Shown: piece by piece, positions 35,540 through 44,800 of the stretch
How positions within the stretch are numbered: the stretch's first letter is position 1
Layout: each line of letters starts with the position of its first letter
From: Bacillota bacterium
GTDB lineage: Bacteria; Bacillota; Clostridia; Christensenellales; SZUA-584
Assembly (NCBI GenBank): GCA_023415795.1
Contig: JAEZJG010000010.1
Coordinates: 16,446-80,445 of the forward strand
DNA: 64,000 bases
Reading direction: 5' to 3'
Notes under the pieces: generated by a model
Databases searched by the model: none
The model's input: the letters and a program-made list of their open reading frames with translations, nothing else
What the model was told of the DNA's origin: nothing
Program-made: the position numbers and the translations under genes

Positions 35540-35712
35540 ATAATGCCTCCTCCTTATGCTCGACTCTTAGTATTATAAAATGTCTTGATTTTATATTTTT
35601 CGCTGTGAAGTGATTAGATTCCTTTTTACGCAGAAAATTACGTAAATAACAGAACAACCGGTAGTTATCTATCCACACTATCCACAATTTACTCCTTATG
35701 CCCCTATCTCCC
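35540..35712. other. divergent non-coding region
   Basis: No gene seen. AT-rich. It contains a near-direct repeat CTATCCACA/CTATCCACA at about 35669-35688, resembling DnaA-box cores (TTATCCACA), but two such short matches are not enough to call a DnaA site. Confidence 0.35.
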
Positions 35713-35741
35713 TTGACACCATATATTGAGATTACTATAAT
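35713..35741 (+). promoter_or_regulatory. consensus promoter with NrdR-like box before nrdD
   Basis: TTGACA (35713-35718), exactly 17 bases, TATAAT (35736-35741): a perfect consensus promoter. Between the boxes, ACACCATATATTGAGA (35716-35731) resembles the NrdR operator (consensus near ACACTATATATTGTGT). A clear second box at the usual ~31-base spacing is not evident, so regulation by NrdR is only suggested. The leader to nrdD is about 135 nt. Confidence 0.7.
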
Positions 35742-35881
35742 GGGTCATACAATAGGTTGGACAAAATACAGTGCGCCATATGGCAATGACGTCATATAAA
35801 AAAGCGCACTTTCATTTTTCAAGCAGCAGAAAATCCTCTCATAATTTCAATATATTAAACGGGTTAAGGGGGCCATGTCTC

Positions 35882-37969
35882 ATGTTCACAGTCATTCTCA
35901 AGCGAAGCGGTCAAAAGCAGGCGTTTACACCCAAGAAGATTACGGAAGCGATCTTCAAAGCGGCCAAAGCCGTGGGCGGCGAAGACTACACACGCGCCGA
36001 GCAGTTGACAGCGCAGGTGGTGGACATTGCACGGATCAAATTTGGAGATCGCATGCCGGGCGTGGAGGATATTCAGGACATTGTGGAGCGCGTGCTGATC
36101 AAGAACGGTCACGCGAAGACGGCCAAGGCCTACATACTTTACCGTGAGAAGCGCAAGGGCGCCAGAGAGGCTAACGCACTCATCGGCGCCACCATCGATA
36201 TGTTTTCCAGCTATCTTTCCGACAAGGACTGGAGCGTCAAGGAAAACGCCAATACGCAGAAAAGCGTGAACGGTCTTAACAACTATATTCGCGAAGCGTT
36301 CACGAAGAAATACTGGCTGCATGAGATATACCCGGAAGAGGTGCGCGAGGCGCATTCGTCCGGCGACTGCCACATTCACGACCTCGGATTCTTCGGCCCC
36401 TACTGCGCCGGGTGGGATCTGCGGCAGCTGCTGATGCAGGGCTTCGGCGGCATTCCCGGCAAGGTGGAAAGCAAACCGGCTAAACGGCTGCGCTCCTTCC
36501 TGGGGCAGATCGTCAACTCCACGTTCACCACTCAGGGCGAAACGGCGGGGGCTCAGGCCTGGTCCAGCTTCGATACGTATTGCGCGCCCTTCATCCGCAA
36601 GGACAAGCTGGATCACGCCCAGATCAAGCAGGCTTTGCAGGAGTTTATCTTCAACATCAATGTGCCGACCCGGGTCGGTTTCCAGTGCCCGTTCTCCAAC
36701 CTGACGTTCGATATCAAGGTGCCCAAGATGCTCAAGGATCACCCCGTGATCATCGGCGGCGAGCATCAGGACACCACCTACGGCGACTATCAGGAAGAGA
36801 TGGACATGTTCAATAGCGCCTTTTGTGAGGTGATGCTGGAGGGCGATGCCAAGGGACGCGTGTTCACCTTCCCCATCCCCACCATCAACATCACGAAGGA
36901 TTTTGATTGGAACAACCCCGTGGTGGACAAGTTCATGGAGATCACCTGCAAGTATGGCATACCGTATTTCGCCAACTACGTGAATTCCGACCTGTCTCCC
37001 GAGGACGCAGTGTCCATGTGCTGCCGTCTGCGGCTGGACGTCACTGAACTCAGAAAGCGCGGCGGCGGCTTGTTCGGCTCCAATCCGCTCACCGGCTCCA
37101 TCGGTGTGTTCACCATCAATCTGCCGCGCATCGGCTACCTGTCCCGCACAGAGGATGAGCTGTTCGCGCGTTTGCGGCGCATCGCCGAGGTCGGCAAAAC
37201 ATCGCTGGAGCTCAAACGCAAGGTGATCGAGCAGCAGACAGACAACGGTCTGTATCCGTATTCGGCGGTTTACTTACGCGACGTTAAACAGCGCACCGGA
37301 CAATACTGGGCAAACCACTTCAACACCATCGGCATCATCGGCATGCACGAGGCACTGCTGAACTATATGGGCAAGGGTGTTGAAACGCCGGAGGGCAACG
37401 ATCTCGCCGTCCGCATCATGCAATTTCTGCGCGGACTCATGCAGGATTTCCAGAAAGAAACGGGGCATCAGTACAATCTCGAAGCTACGCCTGCCGAAGG
37501 GACAAGCTACCGCCTTGCCAAGCTGGACAAGGAGCGTTATCTCGACATCATCACATCCGGCAAGGATGTGCCGTACTACACCAACTCGTCTCAGCTGCCA
37601 GTGGGTCATACCGACGACATTATGGAGATGATCGAGCTGCAGGACGAGCTGCAGTCGCTTTACACCGGCGGCACGGTGCAGCATCTGTACCTTGGCGAGC
37701 GCATTGAAGATATTGAGACAGCCAAGCGCATCATCCAAAAGATATTCTCGAAATACCGCATGCCGTACATCTCCATCACCCCCACCTTCAGCGTGTGCGA
37801 CGAACACGGCTACATACCGGGCGAGCAGTTTTTCTGCCCGCAGTGCGGCGCGAAAACTGAGGTTTGGAGCCGCGTGGTGGGATATCTGCGGCCGGTGCAA
37901 AACTACAACGACGGAAAGAAAGAGGAGTATCGCGAGCGGCTGAAGTTCGTGGTGCCCGAGGCCATGTAA
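35882..37969 (+). CDS. nrdD: anaerobic ribonucleoside-triphosphate reductase
   Basis: A 695-residue class III reductase that makes dNTPs from NTPs with a glycyl radical and formate. The N-terminal ATP-cone (about 3-95: ILKRSGQKQAFTPKKI) senses ATP/dATP. The barrel follows, then a C-terminal zinc site (CDEHGY, then FCPQCG) and the radical segment GYLRPVQNYNDGKKEEY. I take the ATG of MFTVIL, nine bases after AAGGGGG. An upstream in-frame ATG adds 37 residues not seen in the family. It needs NrdG, encoded next. Confidence 0.96.
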   Translation: MFTVILKRSGQKQAFTPKKITEAIFKAAKAVGGEDYTRAEQLTAQVVDIARIKFGDRMPGVEDIQDIVERVLIKNGHAKTAKAYILYREKRKGAREANALIGATIDMFSSYLSDKDWSVKENANTQKSVNGLNNYIREAFTKKYWLHEIYPEEVREAHSSGDCHIHDLGFFGPYCAGWDLRQLLMQGFGGIPGKVESKPAKRLRSFLGQIVNSTFTTQGETAGAQAWSSFDTYCAPFIRKDKLDHAQIKQALQEFIFNINVPTRVGFQCPFSNLTFDIKVPKMLKDHPVIIGGEHQDTTYGDYQEEMDMFNSAFCEVMLEGDAKGRVFTFPIPTINITKDFDWNNPVVDKFMEITCKYGIPYFANYVNSDLSPEDAVSMCCRLRLDVTELRKRGGGLFGSNPLTGSIGVFTINLPRIGYLSRTEDELFARLRRIAEVGKTSLELKRKVIEQQTDNGLYPYSAVYLRDVKQRTGQYWANHFNTIGIIGMHEALLNYMGKGVETPEGNDLAVRIMQFLRGLMQDFQKETGHQYNLEATPAEGTSYRLAKLDKERYLDIITSGKDVPYYTNSSQLPVGHTDDIMEMIELQDELQSLYTGGTVQHLYLGERIEDIETAKRIIQKIFSKYRMPYISITPTFSVCDEHGYIPGEQFFCPQCGAKTEVWSRVVGYLRPVQNYNDGKKEEYRERLKFVVPEAM

Positions 37970-37970
37970 A

Positions 37971-38639
37971 ATGCAAATTGCCGGTTTGGTCAAGAATTCG
38001 TTTCTCGACTATCCGGGGATGATCGCGGCAGTGGTGTTTGTGCCGGGCTGCAATATGGACTGCTGGTATTGCCACAACCGCGCCCTCTGGAGCAACGCGG
38101 CGCTGCTGGACACGGCGCAGGTGCTTGATTTTCTTGAAAAGCGCAGGGGGTTTTTGGACGGTGTGGTGATATCTGGCGGAGAGCCCTCGCTTCAGGCGGG
38201 CCTGCCCTCCTTTGTTCGCAGCCTTAGGCAGATGGGCTATCGCGTGAAGCTGGATACCAACGGCCTTAAGCCGCAGGTTGTAGAACCGCTGCTTTGTGAG
38301 CTGGATTATGTTGCGATGGATATAAAGGCACCGCCCGGGCAGCTGTCCCGCGTGGTGTCTTTTGCGCTGGACGATGCGCCCATATGGCGCAGCGCCGAGC
38401 TGCTGATGACCAGCGGCGTTGATTACGAGTTTCGCACCACGTTCATGCCGCTGTTGAGCGCAGACGACATCGGGGAGATTGCCCGGCGCATCAGCGGGGC
38501 GCAGCGATATGTGCTTCAGCAGTATCGCCGAACGGACGAACGCAAGCTCCAGCCCGAGCCGCACAGTATCGATACCATCAAAAAAGCGGCCGAAGCCGCC
38601 GGTGAGCATGTGAAAAGCGTGGTGATACGCGGGCTCTAG
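37971..38639 (+). CDS. nrdG: anaerobic ribonucleotide reductase activating protein (radical SAM)
   Basis: A 222-residue radical SAM enzyme that installs the glycyl radical on NrdD. The cluster motif is CNMDCWYC (CxxxCxxC) near residue 28; DYPGMIAAVVFVPGC precedes it and SGGEPSLQ is the SAM-binding GGE motif. The ATG is one base after the nrdD stop, so the two are coupled. It ends with a 4-nt overlap with the convergent gene. Confidence 0.95.
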   Translation: MQIAGLVKNSFLDYPGMIAAVVFVPGCNMDCWYCHNRALWSNAALLDTAQVLDFLEKRRGFLDGVVISGGEPSLQAGLPSFVRSLRQMGYRVKLDTNGLKPQVVEPLLCELDYVAMDIKAPPGQLSRVVSFALDDAPIWRSAELLMTSGVDYEFRTTFMPLLSADDIGEIARRISGAQRYVLQQYRRTDERKLQPEPHSIDTIKKAAEAAGEHVKSVVIRGL

Positions 38640-38983
38640 TCTGCCGCGGGCGTCTCCAGCTGATCCAGCAGATCGTCACGGATCTCCTCCGCCTGATGGC
38701 TGGCTTCGTTGGCTTTATCCGCCCAGGGGCTTTGCCACAGTCCGTATGCCGAAGCGATCAGTATAACAGCCAGCGCGATCACCGCCAGCACCTTGACGAA
38801 GCCGGGAATCAGCTTCCAGATGATGCCGAAGCCAATGAAGAATATCACCACCGCGCCCACGATGATGGCCCAGCCGGGCAGTACGCGTACATATTCGGTT
38901 ACGTTTTGCTGCACGGGCGCGCAAGCCGCCATCACAGCGATGACGATCATTACAACCGCCAGTAAAATCAAGAATCTTTTCAT
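38636..38983 (-). CDS. small membrane protein/lipoprotein of unknown function
   Basis: A 115-residue protein. The N-terminus looks like a lipoprotein signal (VMAAC, Cys21); two further hydrophobic segments lie at about 37-57 and 64-83; a charged helix closes the chain. No family recognised. It converges on nrdG and overlaps its last 4 nt. Confidence 0.55.
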   Translation of the reverse strand: MKRFLILLAVVMIVIAVMAACAPVQQNVTEYVRVLPGWAIIVGAVVIFFIGFGIIWKLIPGFVKVLAVIALAVILIASAYGLWQSPWADKANEASHQAEEIRDDLLDQLETPAAD

Positions 38984-39142
38984 GGGAACCGCCTTTATTA
39001 ACGATATCTATGCCATTATACTCACACATTGCCCGATAGTAAAGTATTCGGGCTTTTTCAATGGACGGTATGGACGCATTGCGGGCATGCTGTTATGATA
39101 ACACAATATTAAGCGGCAGCAATTCCGCGAGGGAGGTAAACG

Positions 39143-40072
39143 ATGGCAAACAGTATAACAGTGTTCGGTAGCTTTGCGCTGGACCTCGCGTCACGGGCAG
39201 ATCATCTGCCGGGACCGGCAGAAACGGTGGTGGGCAGCGCGTTTGCCATGGGTCCGGGTGGAAAAGGCTCCAACCAAGGCGTGGCTGCACACCGGGCGGG
39301 TGCGGACGTCCGCATGGTCACAAAGGTGGGTGACGACGTATTCGGCAAAATTGCACTGGATTTTTACCATACCGAGGGCATGAGCACCGATTTGATATTT
39401 GTGGACAAGGAAAAGGAAACGGGTACCGCGCTCATCATGGTGGATGAAGTGACGGGGCAGAACCAGATACTGATGGTGCCGGGCGCTTGCGGCAATATCA
39501 CCGACGAGGACATCGAACGTGCAGCATCGGCGATAAGAAGCTCGTGCGTATTGCTGACGCAGCTGGAAATCAATCTGGACGCCAACTGGAAAGCCATCGA
39601 CATCGCACACAAGGCAGGCGTCAAGGTGGTGCTGAACACCGCCCCTGCCCGCATGGTGGACGACGCGGTGCTGGCGATGGTGGACGTGCTGACGCCCAAC
39701 GAGGTGGAGGCATCGGTGCTGACCGGGGTGCAGGTCAAAACGATGGACGATGCGCGGCGTGCGGCACAGGTGCTGCAGCGCAAGGGCGTGGGCGATATTG
39801 TCATCACAATGGGCGCGCAGGGTGCGTATGTACGCAGCGGCGGCAGCGAGAACATTCTCCCCCGTCTGAATGTGACCGCGGTAGACACCACCGGCGCGGG
39901 CGATGCGTTCAACGGTGCGCTGGTAACGGCGCTGGCCGAGGGGCTTGATCTGTTTGCAGCGGCGGAGTTCGCCAATGCTGCGGGTGCATTGTCTGTTACC
40001 AGAAAGGGTGCCGCTGTGGCAGCGCCCTATCGCAGCGAAATCGACGCGTTTCGGGCACAGCTTCGCAGGTAA
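39143..40072 (+). CDS. rbsK: ribokinase-like PfkB-family sugar kinase
   Basis: A 309-residue PfkB kinase. N-terminal FGSFALDL, the substrate-binding GPGGKGSNQGVAAHRAG segment (about 38), the NTAPAR and TPNEVEA motifs in the middle, and the C-terminal signature DTTGAGDAFNGAL with catalytic Asp. These fit ribokinase, which makes ribose 5-phosphate, though other pentoses are possible. GGGAGG precedes the ATG. No transporter lies beside it. Confidence 0.87.
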   Translation: MANSITVFGSFALDLASRADHLPGPAETVVGSAFAMGPGGKGSNQGVAAHRAGADVRMVTKVGDDVFGKIALDFYHTEGMSTDLIFVDKEKETGTALIMVDEVTGQNQILMVPGACGNITDEDIERAASAIRSSCVLLTQLEINLDANWKAIDIAHKAGVKVVLNTAPARMVDDAVLAMVDVLTPNEVEASVLTGVQVKTMDDARRAAQVLQRKGVGDIVITMGAQGAYVRSGGSENILPRLNVTAVDTTGAGDAFNGALVTALAEGLDLFAAAEFANAAGALSVTRKGAAVAAPYRSEIDAFRAQLRR

Positions 40073-40097
40073 GTTAATAGCGGCGGCGTATCCGGGC

Positions 40098-40175
40098 ATG
40101 GAGGATACACCCGTATCCTCTGGATCAGCTGATCCGGCCACAACCGTACGGCGGGGTTCTCACACCGTACGGCTG
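40098..40175 (-). other. cluster of palindromes including a group II intron domain V-like hairpin
   Basis: In the gap between the kinase and methyltransferase genes three palindromes follow each other: GAGGATAC-ACCC-GTATCCTC, GGATCAGCTGATCC, and a 35-nt hairpin at about 40141-40175. Read on the minus strand the last begins CAGCCGTAC, has a GAGA tetraloop and ends GTACGGTTG. This resembles group II intron domain V (34 nt, GAGCCGUAU...GUACGGUUC) with a near-catalytic AGC triad. The upper stem has a mismatch and a 3-nt rather than 2-nt bulge. No reverse transcriptase is nearby, so at most a remnant. Confidence 0.35.
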
Positions 40176-40237
40176 TGCGAGATATGGGTTTCAAAATATC
40201 CGCGCGCGTGGTAGACTGTCTGATGACGGAGGATGTT

Positions 40238-41083
40238 ATGTTTATTGCGGATAATTTAAGAGAATATACGGTACTGGACACCGGAGACGGCGAAAAGCTG
40301 GAGGACGTGGGCGGCATTGTGCTGCAGCGGCCAGACCCGCAGGTGATCTGGGAGAAAACCAATCCGGGGCTATGGAAGCCGCACGCGGCCTACGACCGCA
40401 GCGATACGGGCGGCGGCAGCTGGCGTTACATCAAGAAGGTGCCGGAGCGCTGGACGGTTGAACTGGGCGGTCTGAAATTCAGCGTGCGCCCCACAGGGTT
40501 TAAGCACATTGGCGTTTTTCCGGAGCAGGCGGCGAACTGGGAATATATAAAGCAGCGTATCCGCACAGCCGGACGACCGGCGAACGTGCTGAACCTGTTT
40601 GCGTACACAGGCGGCGCAACGCTGGCAGCCTTGTCGGCAGGCGCTTCGGTGGTGCATGTGGATGCGGCCAAGAGCATGAACGAATGGGCAAAGGAAAACG
40701 CGAAGCTATCCGGTCTCGGCGATGCGGACGTGCGCTTCATCGCGGACGACTGCCACAAGTTCGTACTGCGCGAGCAGCGGCGCGGGCGGCGCTATGACGG
40801 CATCGTGATGGACCCGCCGTCGTACGGACGCAGCGACAACAGCGTCTGGAAGATCGAGCAGAGCCTGTTCCCATTGGTGCGCGATTGCGCGGCGTTGCTG
40901 TCCGATAACCCACTATTCTTTATTATCAACTCGTATACCACGGGGCTTTCGGATGTGGTGACGCGCAACATGCTGGCGCAGTGCCTGCCCAAGGGGCATA
41001 TTGAGTCCGGCACGCTGGCGCTGCCGCAGAAGGATTCGGATATATTGCTGCCCTGCGGCACCACCTCAAGATGGCAGCCGTGA
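40238..41083 (+). CDS. class I SAM-dependent rRNA methyltransferase (RlmI/RlmK-like)
   Basis: About 281 residues. Rossmann motif LNLFAYTGGATLAALSAGA with VHVDAAKSMNEWAKEN gives the SAM site; DGIVMDPPSYGR is the catalytic DPP(S/F)Y motif found in RlmI and related C5/N-methyltransferases. No PUA domain is visible at the N-terminus. The start is the ATG five bases after GGAGG; a GTG 63 nt upstream lies in the palindrome cluster. The next gene starts inside its end. Confidence 0.85.
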   Translation: MFIADNLREYTVLDTGDGEKLEDVGGIVLQRPDPQVIWEKTNPGLWKPHAAYDRSDTGGGSWRYIKKVPERWTVELGGLKFSVRPTGFKHIGVFPEQAANWEYIKQRIRTAGRPANVLNLFAYTGGATLAALSAGASVVHVDAAKSMNEWAKENAKLSGLGDADVRFIADDCHKFVLREQRRGRRYDGIVMDPPSYGRSDNSVWKIEQSLFPLVRDCAALLSDNPLFFIINSYTTGLSDVVTRNMLAQCLPKGHIESGTLALPQKDSDILLPCGTTSRWQP

Positions 41084-41754
41084 AGGTGCTCTACGAGGAC
41101 AACCACCTGCTGGTGGTGGAAAAGCCTTATGGCGTACCATCACAGGCGGATGAAACGGGCGACGATGACATGCTGAGCCTGTGCAAGGCATACATCAAAG
41201 AGAAATACCAGAAGCCGGGCGATGTGTACCTTGGGCTGGTGCACCGGCTGGACAGACCGACCGGCGGCGTGATGGTGTTTGCTCGCACGTCCAAGGCTGC
41301 CGCACGGCTGACAGCACAGATACAAGCCGGTCAGTTTGAGAAGACGTATCTGGCTGTGCTGACGGCGGCACCGCCCAAGCAGGCGGGTACGCTCACGCAC
41401 TGGCTGTTTAAGGATGAGACGGCGCATATCGCGCGGATAGCGAATCAGCAAACGCCCGGTGCAAAGCTGGCCGAGCTGGAATACGAGACACTGGCCCAGC
41501 GGGACGGGCTGGTGTTTGTGCGCATACGCCTTGTGACAGGGCGATTCCACCAGATACGCGCTCAGATGGCGGCGGTGGGCTGTTCCGTCTACGGAGACAT
41601 GAAGTACGGGGCTCGTAGCCTCAAGGCACCGCTGGCGCTGTTTGCGTGGCGGCTGTGTCTGGACCACCCCACCAAGGGTGAGCGGCTGTGCTTCACCGTG
41701 CAGCCCGCAAAGCATCCGTTTACGTTGTTCGATTTGCCGGACGGTGCGTTATAA
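41071..41754 (+). CDS. RluA-family pseudouridine synthase
   Basis: A 227-residue single-domain enzyme that isomerises uridine in rRNA or tRNA. The catalytic motif is intact: GLVHRLDRPTGGVMVFAR with Asp in HRLD (about residue 63). RLVTGRFHQIRAQM is the family's later Arg-Gln-His segment. There is no S4 domain. The ATG overlaps the methyltransferase by 13 nt; a GTG at 41080 overlapping the stop (GTGA) is the alternative. The pair may modify the same rRNA region. Confidence 0.88.
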   Translation: MAAVKVLYEDNHLLVVEKPYGVPSQADETGDDDMLSLCKAYIKEKYQKPGDVYLGLVHRLDRPTGGVMVFARTSKAAARLTAQIQAGQFEKTYLAVLTAAPPKQAGTLTHWLFKDETAHIARIANQQTPGAKLAELEYETLAQRDGLVFVRIRLVTGRFHQIRAQMAAVGCSVYGDMKYGARSLKAPLALFAWRLCLDHPTKGERLCFTVQPAKHPFTLFDLPDGAL

Positions 41755-41771
41755 TTTTGGGAGGTTATTAA

Positions 41772-42428
41772 TTGCTTAAAGCGGTTTTATTTGATATGGA
41801 CGGGGTATTGGTGGATACGGAGCCGGAGTATCAGCGGCTGGACATACAGCTGGCCAGCGAGCTGGGCTTTACGCTGACATCCGAGGAGCAGAGCAGTTAC
41901 GTGGGCGTGAGCATGCTGGAAACGTGGCGGTCTCTGCAGCAGAAGTATGGTTTTACGCAAGATCCGCTGACGGTGGTGCAAAAGGAAACAGCGCACATGC
42001 AGCGCTATTATGAAGGCGGCGACCTGTGTGTGTACGAGGCGTCGGTGGCTCTGCTAAAAAGCTGTGCGGCGGCGGGGCTCAAGGTGGCGGTTGCCACATC
42101 ATCGGAACAGCCCATCGCGGAATGTGTAGTGCGGCGGCTGGGGTTGGCAGACCTCGTGGACGCCGTGGTTTCCAGCAGCATGACCAAGCGCTCCAAGCCT
42201 GCGCCCGATATCTTTTTGCTGGCAATGGAACGTCTGGGTGTGGCAGGCAGCGAATGCGTTGTCGTGGAGGACGCAGACAGCGGCATCGCTGCGGCGATCG
42301 CGGCAGGTGCAGGCAAAGTGATCGGTCTGCGGCATCCCATCGGACGGCAAACACTGAGCGGTGCGGATCTGGTGGTGGATTCTCTGGCGGACGTCACGGT
42401 GCAGCAGCTGCGCGCCATGCTGGAATAG
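41772..42428 (+). CDS. HAD-superfamily phosphatase (beta-phosphoglucomutase-like)
   Basis: A 218-residue HAD hydrolase. Motif I FDMDGVLVDTEP holds the nucleophile Asp8 and acid Asp10; a four-helix cap follows; motif II is VATSSE, motif III KPAPD and motif IV VVEDADSG. The DTEPEY cap start resembles beta-phosphoglucomutase and sugar-phosphate phosphatases. The start codon is TTG, seven bases after GGGAGG. Natural substrate unknown. Confidence 0.88.
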   Translation: MLKAVLFDMDGVLVDTEPEYQRLDIQLASELGFTLTSEEQSSYVGVSMLETWRSLQQKYGFTQDPLTVVQKETAHMQRYYEGGDLCVYEASVALLKSCAAAGLKVAVATSSEQPIAECVVRRLGLADLVDAVVSSSMTKRSKPAPDIFLLAMERLGVAGSECVVVEDADSGIAAAIAAGAGKVIGLRHPIGRQTLSGADLVVDSLADVTVQQLRAMLE

Positions 42429-42546
42429 CCGTATACTCAACGTTTTGGCTTGTCAGTATCATTTTTTAAGGTTGTCCGCGGCAGTTTGGGGCAAATCATG
42501 CTATTGCATCTGCCGCGCGTTTTTGGTATATTAGAAAAAAATATCG

Positions 42547-42752
42547 ATCGGTTGGTAAGAGCATGGCTCTAAAGTTACGTCGGCAAAGCGACGCGGGAAG
42601 GGTGAAAGCCCGCGACGGCGGCAGAGACATGGGCGCTTTGAACAAACAACCGATAGCCAGAGCGGGCATGCTGCATCGGCATGTCAACGAGGGTGGAACC
42701 GCGGAAAGACGTCACTTTTCGTCCCTTACGAGGACTTAAGGTGATTTTTTAT
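42547..42752 (+). ncRNA. T-box leader (glycine) with terminator
   Basis: Stem I closes with ATCGGTTG/CAACCGAT (42547-42554, 42647-42654). The invariant T-box AGGGTGGAACCGCG is at 42690-42703. The terminator follows: TCAC/GTGA and GTCC/GGAC helices (42712-42744) and a run of six T. Uncharged tRNA-Gly would bind and favour antitermination. GGC triplets occur in the lower part of stem I as expected for a glycine specifier, but I could not fix the exact specifier codon. Confidence 0.95.
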
Positions 42753-42779
42753 TTACTGAAAAATGAATGCGGAGGAATT

Positions 42780-44168
42780 ATGAAAAAGGATAAGCAGACG
42801 ATGGAGCGCATTGTGGCGCTCTGCAAAAACCGGGGCTTTGTGTACCCCGGCTCGGATATTTACGGCGGTCTCGCCAACTCATGGGACTACGGTCCTTTGG
42901 GTGTGGAGTTTAAGAACAACGTGAAGCAGGCATGGTGGAAGAAGTTCGTCAAGGAATGCCCGTATAACGTCGGTCTCGACGCGGCAATTTTGATGAATCC
43001 GCAGGTATGGGTGGCCTCCGGCCATGTGGGCGGCTTCTCCGACCCGCTGATGGACTGCAAAGAGTGCAAGGCCCGCTGGCGCGCGGACCAGTTGATTGAG
43101 GATTATGCCGCCAAGAAGGGTATTGACGCGGCTGTCGCGGCGATGCAGACCTCCGATATGGAGGCTTTCATCGAGGAAAAGGGCATCAACTGCCCGACAT
43201 GCGGCAAGCACAACTTCACGAACATCCGCAAGTTCAACCTGATGTTCAAGACGTTTCAGGGCGTCACGGAAGACAGCACGAACCAGATCTATCTGCGGCC
43301 CGAAACCGCGCAGGGCATCTTCGTCAACTTCAAGAACGTACAGCGCACCACGCGCAAGCGCCTGCCGTTTGGTATCGGGCAGATCGGCAAGTCGTTCCGT
43401 AACGAGATCACGCCGGGCAACTTCATATTCCGCATCCGCGAGTTCGAGCAGATGGAGCTGGAGTTCTTCTGCAGACCCGAAGAGGAGATGCAGTGGTTCA
43501 ACTACTGGAAGAACTATTGTCACCAGTGGCTGCTGTCTCTGGGCATGACGCCGGAGAACATCAAGCTGCGCGACCACGATGCCGAGGAGCTTTCGCACTA
43601 CTCCAACGCCACGACAGACATCGAATACCTGTTCCCGTTCGGATGGGGCGAGCTTTGGGGCATCGCCGACCGCACGGACTTCGATTTAAAGCAGCACCAG
43701 AACACATCGGGTCAGAACCTTGAGTATGTTGATCCGGTCACCAACGAAAAATTCCTGCCTTACTGCATCGAACCGTCGCTGGGTGCCGACCGCGTAACCC
43801 TTGCTTTCCTGTGCGATGCGTACGACGAGGAGAAGCTGGAGAACGATACACGCGTGGTGCTGCGCCTCTCCCCCGCGCTTGCGCCCTTCAAGGCTGCCGT
43901 GCTGCCGCTGCAAAAGCAGCTGAACGAGAAAGCGCAGGAGGTGTACGACATGCTGCTGAAGGATCACGTGGTGGATATGGACACCACGGGCAGCATCGGC
44001 AAGCGCTACCGCCGGCAGGACGAGATCGGCACGCCGATCTGCATCACCGTGGACTTCGACACACTCGAGACCGGCACCGTGACCGTGCGCGACCGCGACA
44101 CCATGCAGCAGACGCGCATGGAGATCAGCCAGCTGTCCGCGCACATCGCTCAGATGGTTAAGTTCTGA
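42780..44168 (+). CDS. glyS: glycyl-tRNA synthetase (single-chain, dimeric type)
   Basis: A 462-residue class II synthetase of the alpha2 kind (not GlyQ/GlyS alpha2beta2). Features: [12 protein letters not shown] near residue 30, [14 protein letters not shown], two CxxC pairs ([16 protein letters not shown]), motif 2 ([19 protein letters not shown]), motif 3 ([14 protein letters not shown]) and the C-terminal anticodon-binding domain. I start at the ATG after GGAGGAA, giving the normal N-terminus; upstream in-frame codons are T-box leader. Expression is under T-box control. Confidence 0.97.
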   Translation: MKKDKQTMERIVALCKNRGFVYPGSDIYGGLANSWDYGPLGVEFKNNVKQAWWKKFVKECPYNVGLDAAILMNPQVWVASGHVGGFSDPLMDCKECKARWRADQLIEDYAAKKGIDAAVAAMQTSDMEAFIEEKGINCPTCGKHNFTNIRKFNLMFKTFQGVTEDSTNQIYLRPETAQGIFVNFKNVQRTTRKRLPFGIGQIGKSFRNEITPGNFIFRIREFEQMELEFFCRPEEEMQWFNYWKNYCHQWLLSLGMTPENIKLRDHDAEELSHYSNATTDIEYLFPFGWGELWGIADRTDFDLKQHQNTSGQNLEYVDPVTNEKFLPYCIEPSLGADRVTLAFLCDAYDEEKLENDTRVVLRLSPALAPFKAAVLPLQKQLNEKAQEVYDMLLKDHVVDMDTTGSIGKRYRRQDEIGTPICITVDFDTLETGTVTVRDRDTMQQTRMEISQLSAHIAQMVKF

Positions 44169-44239
44169 TAGTTTTCAAGCAATAAATGATGTCATAGACT
44201 CAGTTGGCTAACGTCAGTGCAGCCAACGACCGATACATG

Positions 44240-44270
44240 AACAGCCTTTCCTCACGAGGGGCTGTTTTTT
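44240..44270 (+). terminator. intrinsic terminator of glyS
   Basis: AACAGCC (44240-44246) pairs with GGCTGTT (44260-44266), with CCTC/GAGG inside, followed by six T. Confidence 0.9.
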
Positions 44271-44278
44271 GTACCAAA

Positions 44279-44321
44279 TTGGTATATAATATTGACATGA
44301 ACAATATCTAGTGAATACCAA
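44279..44321 (+). promoter_or_regulatory. nested palindromes upstream of ndk
   Basis: TTGGTAT (44279-44285) and ATACCAA (44315-44321) enclose ATATTG (44289-44294) and CAATAT (44302-44307). The structure lies between the glyS terminator and ndk, where the ndk promoter must be; it could be an operator or a 5' hairpin. A TTGACA is present within it, but no good -10 follows. Confidence 0.4.
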
Positions 44322-44384
44322 AGTAATAAATACGATTTCCTCTTTTGCTATAGTCTTTAAATATTTTGCAAAAGGAGTACGCTT

Positions 44385-44789
44385 ATGGACACCGAAAGAA
44401 CATTTATCATGCTCAAGCCCGACTGTGTTCAGAGGGGGTTGGTGGGCGAAGTGCTCTCTCGCATCGAGAAGAAAGGATACCGGATATCCGACGCTAAAAT
44501 GCAGCGCCTGTCCAAGGAGATACTGGACGAGCACTATGCCCACATGGTCAGCAGGCCGTATTATCCGCAGATTGTGGAATACATGACGTCCGGACCGGTG
44601 CTGGCCCTGATCGTGGAGGGCATGAACGTGGTGCTGGGCACGCGGCAGCTTATGGGCGCGACGGAGTTTGAAGACCGCGTTGCGGGCACCATTCGCGGGG
44701 ATTTAACGTACTGCGTCCGCTTCAATCTCATCCACGGCTCCGATTCGCCGGAAAATGCGGAGATCGAAATCAAACGCTTTTTTGGATAA
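44385..44789 (+). CDS. ndk: nucleoside-diphosphate kinase
   Basis: A 134-residue enzyme that equilibrates nucleoside di- and triphosphates by phosphorylating its active-site His, here in NLIHGSDSPENAEIE (family: NxxHGSDS). The N-terminus ERTFIMLKPDCVQRGLVG is diagnostic. AAAAGGAG precedes the ATG. A bulged terminator follows. Confidence 0.97.
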   Translation: MDTERTFIMLKPDCVQRGLVGEVLSRIEKKGYRISDAKMQRLSKEILDEHYAHMVSRPYYPQIVEYMTSGPVLALIVEGMNVVLGTRQLMGATEFEDRVAGTIRGDLTYCVRFNLIHGSDSPENAEIEIKRFFG

Positions 44790-44800
44790 CTCGAACAAAA

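Noticed and set aside
35669..35690. DnaA-box-like CTATCCACA pair as a replication origin
   Set aside because: Only two short matches, no dnaA/dnaN nearby and no box cluster.
42879..43598. 239-codon minus-strand frame opposite glyS
   Set aside because: Shadow frame; glyS with its T-box is unambiguous.
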